NCBI RefSeq assembly: GCF_003258595.1
Contig: NZ_QHHQ01000002.1
Coordinates: forward strand, 620,001-684,000
DNA length: 64,000 nucleotides
Reading direction: 5' to 3'
Source: Acuticoccus sediminis
Lineage (GTDB): Bacteria > Pseudomonadota > Alphaproteobacteria > Rhizobiales > Amorphaceae
The notes beneath the pieces are model-generated. The model saw only the letters and a program-made list of their open reading frames with translations. It was not told the origin of the DNA and did no database searches. The position numbers and the translations under genes are program-made. Positions 26,657 through 34,102 of this stretch are shown one piece after another. Within the stretch, counting starts at the first letter, position 1; the number at the start of each line of letters is the position of its first letter.

Positions 26657-27487
26657 ATGACCAAGCACGAGCGCAGCATCGTCGCCGACGACCCGATGGC
26701 GGTCCTCAAGACGAAGAACTACACCACCGACATTCCCTCCATGAAGGACCGCGTCAGCGAGGCGGAGTGGGAGGCGCGCGTGAACCTCGCGGCGGCCTAC
26801 CGCCTCGTCGCGCTCTGGGGCATGGACGAGATGATCGCGAACCACATTTCGGTGCGCGTGCCGGGCGAGGACGGGACCTTCCTCATCAATCCCTACGGCT
26901 ACCTGTACGAGGAGATCACGGCGTCGAGCCTCATCAAGATCGACCTCGAAGGCAACGTGGTGCAGAAGCCGGATTTCGACTACGAGCCGAACCGCGCCGG
27001 ATTCGTGATCCACAGCGCGATCCACCGCGCCCGGGACGACGCGCACTGCGTCATCCACACGCACACGCCCGCCGGCATGGCCGTCTCCACGATGAAGTGC
27101 GGGCTGCTGCCGCTGACGCAGACGGCGCTCCGCTTCGCCAAGATCGGCTACCACGACTACCAGTCGGTCGCGGTGGACCTCGCCGAGCAGGAGTCCATCG
27201 TCGCCGACCTCGGCGACGCGGACCTTCTGGTGCTGCGCAACCACGGGCTGCTCGTCGTCGGACCGTCGATCGCGCAGGCCTTCTCGAACATCTACCGTGC
27301 CGAGCTCGCCTGCAAGGTCCAGGTGATGGCGATGGCGGCGAACACCGAGATCGGCACGCCCCCGGCCGACATCATCGAGAAGACCAACCACCTCTACCGT
27401 CCCGAGGTGCGCCGTCCCTTCGGCGTACTTGAATGGCCGGCCCTTCTGCGCAAACTCGACCGGATCGACCCCTCTTTCCGGGACTGA
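26657..27487 (+). CDS. Class II aldolase/adducin family protein
   Basis: This 276-residue metal-dependent aldolase or decarboxylase of PF00596 has the zinc-binding HTH pair in IHTHTPAGM (His134, His136), His196 in RNHGLLVVG, and the early NHISVRVPG segment. Relatives act on sugar phosphates, but unphosphorylated-acid members also occur in catabolic operons. The start at 26657 follows GCGGAGGACG. The CoA-transferase gene begins three bases after its stop. Confidence 0.88.
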   Translation: MTKHERSIVADDPMAVLKTKNYTTDIPSMKDRVSEAEWEARVNLAAAYRLVALWGMDEMIANHISVRVPGEDGTFLINPYGYLYEEITASSLIKIDLEGNVVQKPDFDYEPNRAGFVIHSAIHRARDDAHCVIHTHTPAGMAVSTMKCGLLPLTQTALRFAKIGYHDYQSVAVDLAEQESIVADLGDADLLVLRNHGLLVVGPSIAQAFSNIYRAELACKVQVMAMAANTEIGTPPADIIEKTNHLYRPEVRRPFGVLEWPALLRKLDRIDPSFRD

Positions 27488-27490
27488 GTT

Positions 27491-28696
27491 TTGGCACACG
27501 AAAACGGCGCGGGACTGCCGCTGAGCGGGATTCGCGTCCTCGACTTCGGACACACGGTGATGGGGCCGACGGCCGGTCTCATCCTCGCCGACCTCGGCGC
27601 GGACGTCATCAAGATCGAGCCGGCGCCGAAGGGTGACCCGACCCGGACCCTCAAGGGGTTCGGAACGGGCTATTTCGGCTTCTTCAACCGCAACAAGCGG
27701 TCGATCGCGGTCGACCTCAAGTCGGTCGAGGGGCAGGCGATCGCCCACGCGCTGGTCAAGAGCGCCGACGTGCTGGTGGAGAACTTCGCTCCCGGCACGA
27801 TGGACCGGCTCGGCCTCTCGCAGGAGACGGTCGCCGCGATCAACCCCCGCCTCATCTACGCCAGCCTCAAGGGCTTCCTGGCCGGGCCCTACGACAAGCG
27901 CCTCGCGCTCGACGAGGTGGTGCAGATGATGGCCGGGCTCGCCTACATGACCGGCCCGCCGGGGCAGCCGCTCCGCGCGGGCGCCTCGGTGGTCGACGTC
28001 ACGGGGGGCATGTTCGCCGTGATCGGCATCCTCGCGGCGCTGCGGCGCCGCGAGGAGACGGGGGAGGCGAGCGGCGTCTCCTCGGCTCTCTTCGAGTCGT
28101 GTGTCTTCCTCGTCGGACAGCACCTCGCCTACGCTTCGCAGATCGACGAGCCGGTGCCGCCTATGCCGGCCCGCCGCTCCTCGTGGGCGGTCTACGACCT
28201 GTTCATCCTCGGCGACGGGGAGCAGCTGTTCGTCGGCATCACCACCGACGCGCACTGGCGCCGCTTCTGCGAGACCGTGGGGCGGGCGGACCTCGCCGCC
28301 GACGCGGAGCTCGCGACGAACAACCAGCGCGTCGCGGCGCGGCCGCGCCTGATGCCGCTGGTGGCGGAGATCTTCGCCGGGCTCGACACCGCCGAGGCCA
28401 TCGCGCTGTGCGAGACGGCGCGCATCCCGTTCGCGCCCATCGCCGAGCCGGCCGACCTCTTCGACGATCCGCACCTGGAAGCGACCGGCGGCCTCCTGCC
28501 GACGACGATGCCCAACGGGACGAAGACGAAGCTGCCGCGCCTGCCGGTGCGCATCGAGGGCGCCGACCTGACGATCCGTTCCGACCCGCCGGCTCTCGGC
28601 GCCGACACGGACGCCATCCTCGCCGATCTCGGCTACGACGCCCCCGCCATCGCCGCGCTGCGCCGGGACGGCGTCATCGTCGACCCGGCGGCCTAG
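27491..28696 (+). CDS. Family III CoA-transferase (CaiB/BaiF/Frc type), copy 2
   Basis: This 401-residue family III CoA-transferase keeps the catalytic Asp169 in SVVDVTGGM and the VENFAPGTMDRLGL segment. The start is TTG at 27491, immediately after the aldolase stop, so translation is probably coupled. It is only moderately similar to copy 1 at 20264. Together with the aldolase and under the divergent LysR gene it forms a two-gene unit acting on one unknown acid. Confidence 0.9.
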   Translation: MAHENGAGLPLSGIRVLDFGHTVMGPTAGLILADLGADVIKIEPAPKGDPTRTLKGFGTGYFGFFNRNKRSIAVDLKSVEGQAIAHALVKSADVLVENFAPGTMDRLGLSQETVAAINPRLIYASLKGFLAGPYDKRLALDEVVQMMAGLAYMTGPPGQPLRAGASVVDVTGGMFAVIGILAALRRREETGEASGVSSALFESCVFLVGQHLAYASQIDEPVPPMPARRSSWAVYDLFILGDGEQLFVGITTDAHWRRFCETVGRADLAADAELATNNQRVAARPRLMPLVAEIFAGLDTAEAIALCETARIPFAPIAEPADLFDDPHLEATGGLLPTTMPNGTKTKLPRLPVRIEGADLTIRSDPPALGADTDAILADLGYDAPAIAALRRDGVIVDPAA

Positions 28697-28705
28697 ACGG
28701 ACCGG

Positions 28706-28726
28706 CGCCGGCCGTCGCGGCCGGCG
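28706..28726. terminator. Hairpin between convergent genes
   Basis: CGCCGGCCG pairs with CGGCCGGCG over a TCG loop in the 37-base gap between CoA-transferase copy 2 and the Ldh2 gene. The stem is symmetrical and lacks a T-run. Confidence 0.5.
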
Positions 28727-28733
28727 ATACCGT

Positions 28734-29783
28734 TCACCCGATCCCGGCGACGCCCGCCTTGCCGGCTTCCGCCTCGATGGACGCGATCTCGTTGGCCGAG
28801 AGGGGGAGACCCTCGCGGCGGCAGCGTTCGGCGCGCCGGGACTCCGGCTCGCCCGGCAGCAGGATCTCCTCGAACCCGGCGGCCTTCCGGCCGCCCTTGA
28901 TGCGGTCGCGGTACTGACCGGCCCGCGCATCGTACGCGTCGCGCGCGACGAAGAGGTCGGGGCGCATGGCCATGAAGAAGTGGCCGACGTCCTGCCCGCG
29001 GGTGAAGTCGTCGTTCTGGTTGACGACGAGGTCGCCGAACGCCGCGCCGGACATCACCCCGGCGAACACGTCGATCATCACCGCGATGCCGGAGCCTTTC
29101 GGACCGGCCATCGGAAGGACGACACCCTTCAGCGCTTCGGCGGGGTCCGTCGTCGGCCGCCCCTCGCCGTCGAGCGCCCAGCCCTCCGGGATCGTCTCGC
29201 CCCTTGCGAGCGCGCGGCGCACCTTGCCCTTCGCGGCCACAGAGGTCGCCATGTCGAGGACGAACGGCGTCGGTCCGGGCGCGCCCATCGCCAGCGGGTT
29301 GGTGCCGAGGACGGGGTCGCGGCCGCCCCAGACCGGCATCGTCGGCGCGGCGTTGGTGAAGACGAACGAGGCGAGGCCGGCCTGAAGCGCCCGGTGCACG
29401 TAGAGGGAGGACATGCCGTAGTGGTTCGACCGCGACGCCGCCGCCAGCCCCACGCCGAACATCTGCGCCTTCTCGATGGCGAGGTCCATCGCGCGCCGAC
29501 CCACGACGTAGCCGATCCCGTTGTCGCCATCGACGTGCGCGGCGACCGGCATGCGCTCGGTGACGGCGAGCCGAGGCGCCGGGTTCAGGACGCCTTCGCG
29601 CAGGCGCCGCGCATAGGTCGGGAGCCGCGCGATGCCGTGGGAAGAGACGCCCCGCAGGTCCGCCTCGATCAGGCATTCGGCGCAGAAGCGCGCGTCATCG
29701 GCCGGCATGGCGTACGCGGCGAGGATGTCCGCCACCACGCGGGTCAGCGCATCCACTCCGATCAACCTGTCGCCTTCGGCCAT
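28734..29783 (-). CDS. Ldh2/malate-lactate dehydrogenase family oxidoreductase, second copy
   Basis: This 349-residue enzyme is of the same Ldh_2 family as the gene at 4976. It shows SSHGIARLPTYARRL, the active-site ASRSNHYGMS region, VLGTNPLAMGAPG and GPKGSGIAVMIDVFAG. It probably oxidises a 2-hydroxyacid with NAD(P). The ATG at 29783 is preferred over that at 29807 because GAAGGAGG lies just upstream. An AATGTATGCAAGT motif lies 67 bases upstream, linking it to the regulon of the neighbouring GntR gene. Confidence 0.88.
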   Translation of the reverse strand: MAEGDRLIGVDALTRVVADILAAYAMPADDARFCAECLIEADLRGVSSHGIARLPTYARRLREGVLNPAPRLAVTERMPVAAHVDGDNGIGYVVGRRAMDLAIEKAQMFGVGLAAASRSNHYGMSSLYVHRALQAGLASFVFTNAAPTMPVWGGRDPVLGTNPLAMGAPGPTPFVLDMATSVAAKGKVRRALARGETIPEGWALDGEGRPTTDPAEALKGVVLPMAGPKGSGIAVMIDVFAGVMSGAAFGDLVVNQNDDFTRGQDVGHFFMAMRPDLFVARDAYDARAGQYRDRIKGGRKAAGFEEILLPGEPESRRAERCRREGLPLSANEIASIEAEAGKAGVAGIG

Positions 29784-29849
29784 CGTCCGCCCTCCTTCGA
29801 GTGTCACGCGCCCGATCCGGCGCGCGGTCTACTCAAAGCGCGGTGCGCC

Positions 29850-29862
29850 AATGTATGCAAGT
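29850..29862. promoter_or_regulatory. Candidate GntR operator AATGTATGCAAGT
   Basis: The complement reads ACTTGCATACATT and carries the same TTGCATAC core as the sites before tcuA and MmgE. It lies between the GntR gene and the second Ldh2 gene, 67 bases before the Ldh2 start. Confidence 0.6.
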
Positions 29863-29921
29863 GTCCTCAAGGCACGCCGGCGCCCGGACTCGCGTTCCTT
29901 CGCGCGTCCGCGAAAGGTCGT

Positions 29922-30602
29922 TCAGGCGGACTTCGGCGGCAGGTCGGGGAACATCATCTTGAGGCGGATCCGGTAGGATTCGATGATGTGGTCATGCGCG
30001 GCGCGATGAGCCGCCTCCGCATCGCCGGAGCGGATCGCCTCCACGATCTCCGAGTGTTCCTTGTGGGCCTGCTCGATGCGGCCGGGCGTGGAGAAGGTCG
30101 TCCCGGGCAGCAGCGACAGCCAGTCCGAGAACCGCATCTGCAGCGTTTCCAGGTACCGGTTGCGGCAGCACGAGTGGATGCCTTCGTGGAAGAGGTTGTT
30201 GTAGTGCGCTGCGGCGGCCGGGGTGTCGGCCCGGGCGCACGCCTCGGCGAGGTCGGCGATCCGCTCCACGTCCTCGCGGGTCGCGTGGCGGGCGGCGAGC
30301 GAGGCGGCCGCGCCCTCCAGGATGGCGCGCAGCGCGTAGAGCTCCGACACCTGCGCGCGGTCGAGCCGCGCCACCGACAGGCCGCCGAGGTTGTTGTACT
30401 CGAGGAGGCCGTTCTCGACGAGCCTGCGGATCGCCTCGCGGATCGGCGTGCGGCTCACCTTGAGGCGCTCCGCCAGCTCCGCCTCGCGCACACGCGAGCC
30501 CGGCTTCAGCTGGCCCGAGCGCATCTCCGCCCGAAGTGTCTCGTGCACGTACTCGGCGCGCGAGGCATAGACGGTTTCGTCGGGCGCGGGGGCTGATTTC
30601 AC
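29922..30602 (-). CDS. GntR-family regulator with FCD domain
   Basis: This FadR-type regulator has a winged helix near residues 12-75 (REAELAERLKVSRTPIREAIRRLVENGLLEY) and an all-alpha FCD ligand domain with the metal-site histidines typical of carboxylate sensors. The GTG at 30602 (VKSAPAPDE, GAGGG upstream) gives 226 residues, the usual family length. An ATG at 30740 would place the GTATGCAA motif inside the gene. That motif 90 bases upstream suggests autoregulation; the same motif before other operons makes this the best candidate regulator of region 1. Confidence 0.88.
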   Translation of the reverse strand: MKSAPAPDETVYASRAEYVHETLRAEMRSGQLKPGSRVREAELAERLKVSRTPIREAIRRLVENGLLEYNNLGGLSVARLDRAQVSELYALRAILEGAAASLAARHATREDVERIADLAEACARADTPAAAAHYNNLFHEGIHSCCRNRYLETLQMRFSDWLSLLPGTTFSTPGRIEQAHKEHSEIVEAIRSGDAEAAHRAAHDHIIESYRIRLKMMFPDLPPKSA

Positions 30603-30691
30603 CGGAAGGGACCCTCGAAGTACATCGCTCACAGACTGAACCGGACGACGGAACGCCCGGAATGTCAGCAGATAGTAGGACCCCGGCAGAC

Positions 30692-30702
30692 AGTATGCAA
30701 TT
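30692..30702. promoter_or_regulatory. Candidate autoregulatory GntR operator AGTATGCAATT
   Basis: The complement AATTGCATACT contains the shared TTGCATAC core. It lies 90 bases before the chosen GTG start of the GntR gene. Confidence 0.55.
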
Positions 30703-30740
30703 GCCGACAATGGGGGCAGGCTCGCCTGCGACAACGGCAA

Positions 30741-31069
30741 AAGGTCGTGGGCGGCGAGGGTCGGAGCGGACGAGCCGGCGGTTCTGGCGCCCTTCGGGGC
30801 GCTGCGATTCTCCCGGTCGCTCCCGACGATCGCGGATCGTAGCTTCCCGACTATCGGACAACTGCGCGCCGCCGCAAAGCCCTTTCATCGTCCGTCGGCC
30901 GGGGACCGGGCCGGGCGTCATGACCCGCCTCGCGACCGGTCGCGGGGGCCGTCGGCGCAGCGTTCCGTGCCGTGGCCGAGCGGCCGCCCGGGACCCTCCC
31001 GATCAATTGATTCGCCTGAAATTACCCGGTGATGCATCCTGCGGTAGAGATCAGGATCGGGTGATCGCC
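30741..31069. other. Intergenic region before the polyketide operon
   Basis: The 330 bases contain no gene I can support. Open frames here are short or shadows in GC-rich sequence. An AT-richer patch, TTGATTCGCCTGAAATTACC (31012-31027 and following), lies about 45 bases before the polyketide synthase start and is the likely promoter zone. Confidence 0.4.
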
Positions 31070-32140
31070 ATGCCGGCTCATATCAACCGCATCGCGACCG
31101 CCGTCCCGCGCTACGAGGTGCACGACTTCTTCCTCCGCTTCGCCGCGTCGCAGCTCACGGAGATGCCGCGCCACCGCGCGCTCTTCCGCAAGATGGCGGA
31201 CAAGGCCGGGATCGAGCGGCGCTACTGCGCTCTGATGCCCTCCAACGACCCCGAAGGCGACCGGCTCGACGCCGGCGGCCTCTTCGTGCGCGGCAACTTC
31301 CCCGGCACCGCGGTGCGGATGGACCTCTTCGACGCGCACGCGCCCGACCTCGCGATGACGGCGATCGACCGGCTCGATCTCAGCGCAGCGGAACGCGCCT
31401 CGATCACCCATCTCGTCGTCGCCACCTGCACCGGCATGTCGGCGCCGGGGCTCGACCTCGAGATCGTCGCGCGCGCCGGTCTGCCTGACGACGTGGAACG
31501 CACGCTCATCGGCTTCATGGGCTGCTACGCCGCGATCAGCGCGCTGAAGGTCGCCCATCACATCGTCCGCTCGACGCCATCGGCGAAGGTCCTGATCGTC
31601 AATCTCGAGCTCTGCACGCTGCACTTCAAGGAGACGGTCGATCTCGAACGGCTGCTGACCTTCGCCCTCTGGGGCGACGGCTGCTCGGCCGCCCTCGTCA
31701 CCGGCGAGGCTGCGGGCCTGCGGCTCGAGAGCTTCACCGCGCTGCTCGCATCGGACGCGCGCGAGCTCATGAGCTGGAAGGTGCGCGACGACGGGTTCGA
31801 CATGGTCCTCTCCGGACGCGTCCCGGCGACGATCCAGGCGATCCTCGCCCGCCACGCGGACCGGATGCTCGGAGGGCGCGAGGTGCCGGACGTCGATCTC
31901 TGGGCGGTCCACCCCGGCGGCCGCTCGGTGCTGGACGCCGTCGAGCACACGCTCGCGCTGCCGCCGGATGCGCTCGCCCCATCCCGCACGGTGCTGCGCG
32001 ACAACGGCAACATGTCCTCCGCGACGGTGATGTTCGTCCTCGCGGCGATGCTGGCCTCCGCGCGGCCGGGGGAGTTCGGCTGCGGGATGGCCTTCGGACC
32101 GGGCCTCACCGCCGAGACCTTCACCTTCGCGATGGCCTGA
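31070..32140 (+). CDS. Type III polyketide synthase (chalcone/stilbene synthase family)
   Basis: This 356-residue homodimeric ketosynthase-like enzyme extends an acyl-CoA starter with malonyl-CoA. All three catalytic residues are visible: Cys152 in GFMGCYAA, His281 in AVHPGGRS and Asn314 in DNGNMSSAT. Length matches bacterial type III PKSs, which make alkylpyrones, alkylresorcinols or phloroglucinols; the product cannot be read. The ATG at 31070 is taken; a GTG at 31061 nine bases earlier has a better-spaced AGGATCGG. The next gene starts at its stop codon (TGATG). Confidence 0.92.
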   Translation: MPAHINRIATAVPRYEVHDFFLRFAASQLTEMPRHRALFRKMADKAGIERRYCALMPSNDPEGDRLDAGGLFVRGNFPGTAVRMDLFDAHAPDLAMTAIDRLDLSAAERASITHLVVATCTGMSAPGLDLEIVARAGLPDDVERTLIGFMGCYAAISALKVAHHIVRSTPSAKVLIVNLELCTLHFKETVDLERLLTFALWGDGCSAALVTGEAAGLRLESFTALLASDARELMSWKVRDDGFDMVLSGRVPATIQAILARHADRMLGGREVPDVDLWAVHPGGRSVLDAVEHTLALPPDALAPSRTVLRDNGNMSSATVMFVLAAMLASARPGEFGCGMAFGPGLTAETFTFAMA

Positions 32141-32874
32141 TGCGTTCGCTCGCCGCCCGCAGCCTGGTGCCCGAGCTGCTCGACACGCTTCCCGCCGACG
32201 ATCCCGGCGCGATCAGATCGCGCGGCGACATCCGGCGGATCAACGCGATCAGCTTCGCCGCGCACATCCTCGCCGGGCGGATGCGGCGGCACGCGGTGGC
32301 ACCGCCGCGCCGGATCCTCGACATCGGCTGCGGCGACGGGCGCATCATGCTCGCGCTCGCGCGTCGTCTGGCCTCCACCTGGCCGGGCGTCGCGGTCACC
32401 CTACTCGACCGGCAGGACATCGTCGTGCCCCGCACGCTCGCCGGCTTCACCGCGCTCGGCTGGTCCGCCGCGACGCGAGGGGAGGACGTCCTCCGGCCGG
32501 AGGCCTTCACGTCCGGGCCGTTCGACATCGTCGTCGCCAACCTCTTTCTCCACCATTTCGGCGACGCGGCACTTGCCCCACTGCTCGCGAACGTCGCCGC
32601 GTCGGCGGGACTGTTCGTCGCCGCCGAGCCGCGCCGGCGCCCGCTGACCCTCGTCGCGGCGCAGGCTCTCGGCGCGATCGGCGCCAACCGCGTGACGCGG
32701 CACGATGCCCCCGCGAGCGTCCGTGCCGGCTTTCGCGCGGGCGAGCTCACCGCGCTGTGGCCGCGGTCGCGGCAGGTGCTGGAAGAGCGGACGGTCGGCC
32801 CGTTCACGCATGTCTTTGCCGCCCGCGGGACGGCCGCGGGACCGGCCGGGCGACCGCCGGAGGACGCGGCATGA
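32140..32874 (+). CDS. SAM-dependent class I methyltransferase
   Basis: This 244-residue methyltransferase has the SAM-binding motif I ILDIGCGDGRIMLALAR near residue 59 and the later FDIVVANLFLHHF. Its position, overlapping both the type III PKS (one base) and the FAD enzyme (ATGA), indicates it methylates the polyketide or an intermediate. Similar PKS-methyltransferase-oxidoreductase trios occur in other bacteria. Confidence 0.88.
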   Translation: MRSLAARSLVPELLDTLPADDPGAIRSRGDIRRINAISFAAHILAGRMRRHAVAPPRRILDIGCGDGRIMLALARRLASTWPGVAVTLLDRQDIVVPRTLAGFTALGWSAATRGEDVLRPEAFTSGPFDIVVANLFLHHFGDAALAPLLANVAASAGLFVAAEPRRRPLTLVAAQALGAIGANRVTRHDAPASVRAGFRAGELTALWPRSRQVLEERTVGPFTHVFAARGTAAGPAGRPPEDAA

Positions 32875-34046
32875 CCCACGATGCGATCGTCATCGGCGGC
32901 GGGCCCGCGGGCGCGACGGCGGCGGTCGCGCTCGCCCGGGCCGGACGCCGGGTCGCGTTGGTCGAGCGGGCCGCGTTTCCGCGCCGCAAGGTGTGCGGCG
33001 AGTTCCTCTCGGCGACGACGTTGCCGGTGCTGGAGCGGATCGGGGTGGCCGACGCATGGCGGGAGCGGACGGGCCCCGAAGTCCGCCGCGTCGCGCTCTT
33101 CGCTGCTGAACGGATCGTCGTCGCGCCGATGCCGGCCGGGCCGAGCGGCTACGGCCGGGCCCTCGGCCGCGACGTTCTCGACCTGCTGCTCGTCGACGCC
33201 GCGCGCGCCGCCGGGGCGGACATCCTGCAGCCGGCGCGGGCCGTGGCCCTGGTGCCGGACGCGGCGGGTCATCGTGTCGTGCTCGCCGAGGCGGACGGCG
33301 GCCGAACGCTCGCCGCCCCGGTGATCGTCGCAGCGCACGGCTCATGGGAACGCGGGCCGCTGCCGACGCAGGCCGCCGGGCCTCACACGGCGGCGGACCT
33401 CCTCGCTTTCAAGGCGCATTTCACCGGTGGAGCACTGCCCCCCGACCTGATGGCCGCGTTCTCGTTTCCCGGCGGCTACGGCGGCACCGTGTCGGCGGAC
33501 CGGGGGCGCCTGTCGGTGTCGCTGTGCATCCGCCGGGACCGGCTCGCCGCGATCCGCGGTCGGGCCGGCGAGGCGGCGTCGGCGGCCGTGTTCCGGCACC
33601 TTACAGGTTCGGTTAGGGGCGCGCGGGAGACGTTCGGCGCGGCTGCGCTGGACGGCCCATGGCTCGCCGCGGGGCCGATCCGGCCGGGACTGCGGCCGGG
33701 CTACGCCGGCGACATCTTCCGGGTCGGCAACCTTGCAGGCGAGTCGCACCCGATCATCGCCGAGGGGATCGCGATGGCGATTCAGTCCGGCTGGCTGCTC
33801 GCCGCCGCCCTTCAGGGACGGGACTTTGCCTCTCGCGCCGACCGGGAGGCGGCCGGGACCGCCTACGACCGGGCCTTCCGCCGGCAGTTCGCGCTGCGCA
33901 TGCAGGCGGCTCGGGCGTTCGCCGCGCTCGCCTCCCGTCCCGGCCTCAGCGCACCGCTTGCCGCCGCCGTCGGCCGGGCGCCGTCCCTCCTCGCCTTCGC
34001 AGCGAGCCTCAGCGGCAAGACGAAGGACCTGTCCGCCTCCGCCTGA
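32871..34046 (+). CDS. FAD-dependent oxidoreductase (geranylgeranyl reductase/halogenase-like)
   Basis: This 391-residue flavoprotein has the FAD-binding GxGxxG loop AIVIGGGPAGATAAVALARAGRRVALVER at the N-terminus, the CGEFLSATTLPVL segment and a C-terminal GDxxG-like region FRVGNLAGESHPIIAEGI. This is the pattern of the geranylgeranyl-reductase and FAD monooxygenase group. It likely oxidises or reduces the methylated polyketide. The start overlaps the methyltransferase stop; this is the last gene of the operon. Confidence 0.88.
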   Translation: MTHDAIVIGGGPAGATAAVALARAGRRVALVERAAFPRRKVCGEFLSATTLPVLERIGVADAWRERTGPEVRRVALFAAERIVVAPMPAGPSGYGRALGRDVLDLLLVDAARAAGADILQPARAVALVPDAAGHRVVLAEADGGRTLAAPVIVAAHGSWERGPLPTQAAGPHTAADLLAFKAHFTGGALPPDLMAAFSFPGGYGGTVSADRGRLSVSLCIRRDRLAAIRGRAGEAASAAVFRHLTGSVRGARETFGAAALDGPWLAAGPIRPGLRPGYAGDIFRVGNLAGESHPIIAEGIAMAIQSGWLLAAALQGRDFASRADREAAGTAYDRAFRRQFALRMQAARAFAALASRPGLSAPLAAAVGRAPSLLAFAASLSGKTKDLSASA

Positions 34047-34102
34047 GCCGCATGCGCGGGCACGGGCGGGCGCCCACGCTGACGGTCCCGCTCGTGCCGG
34101 GG

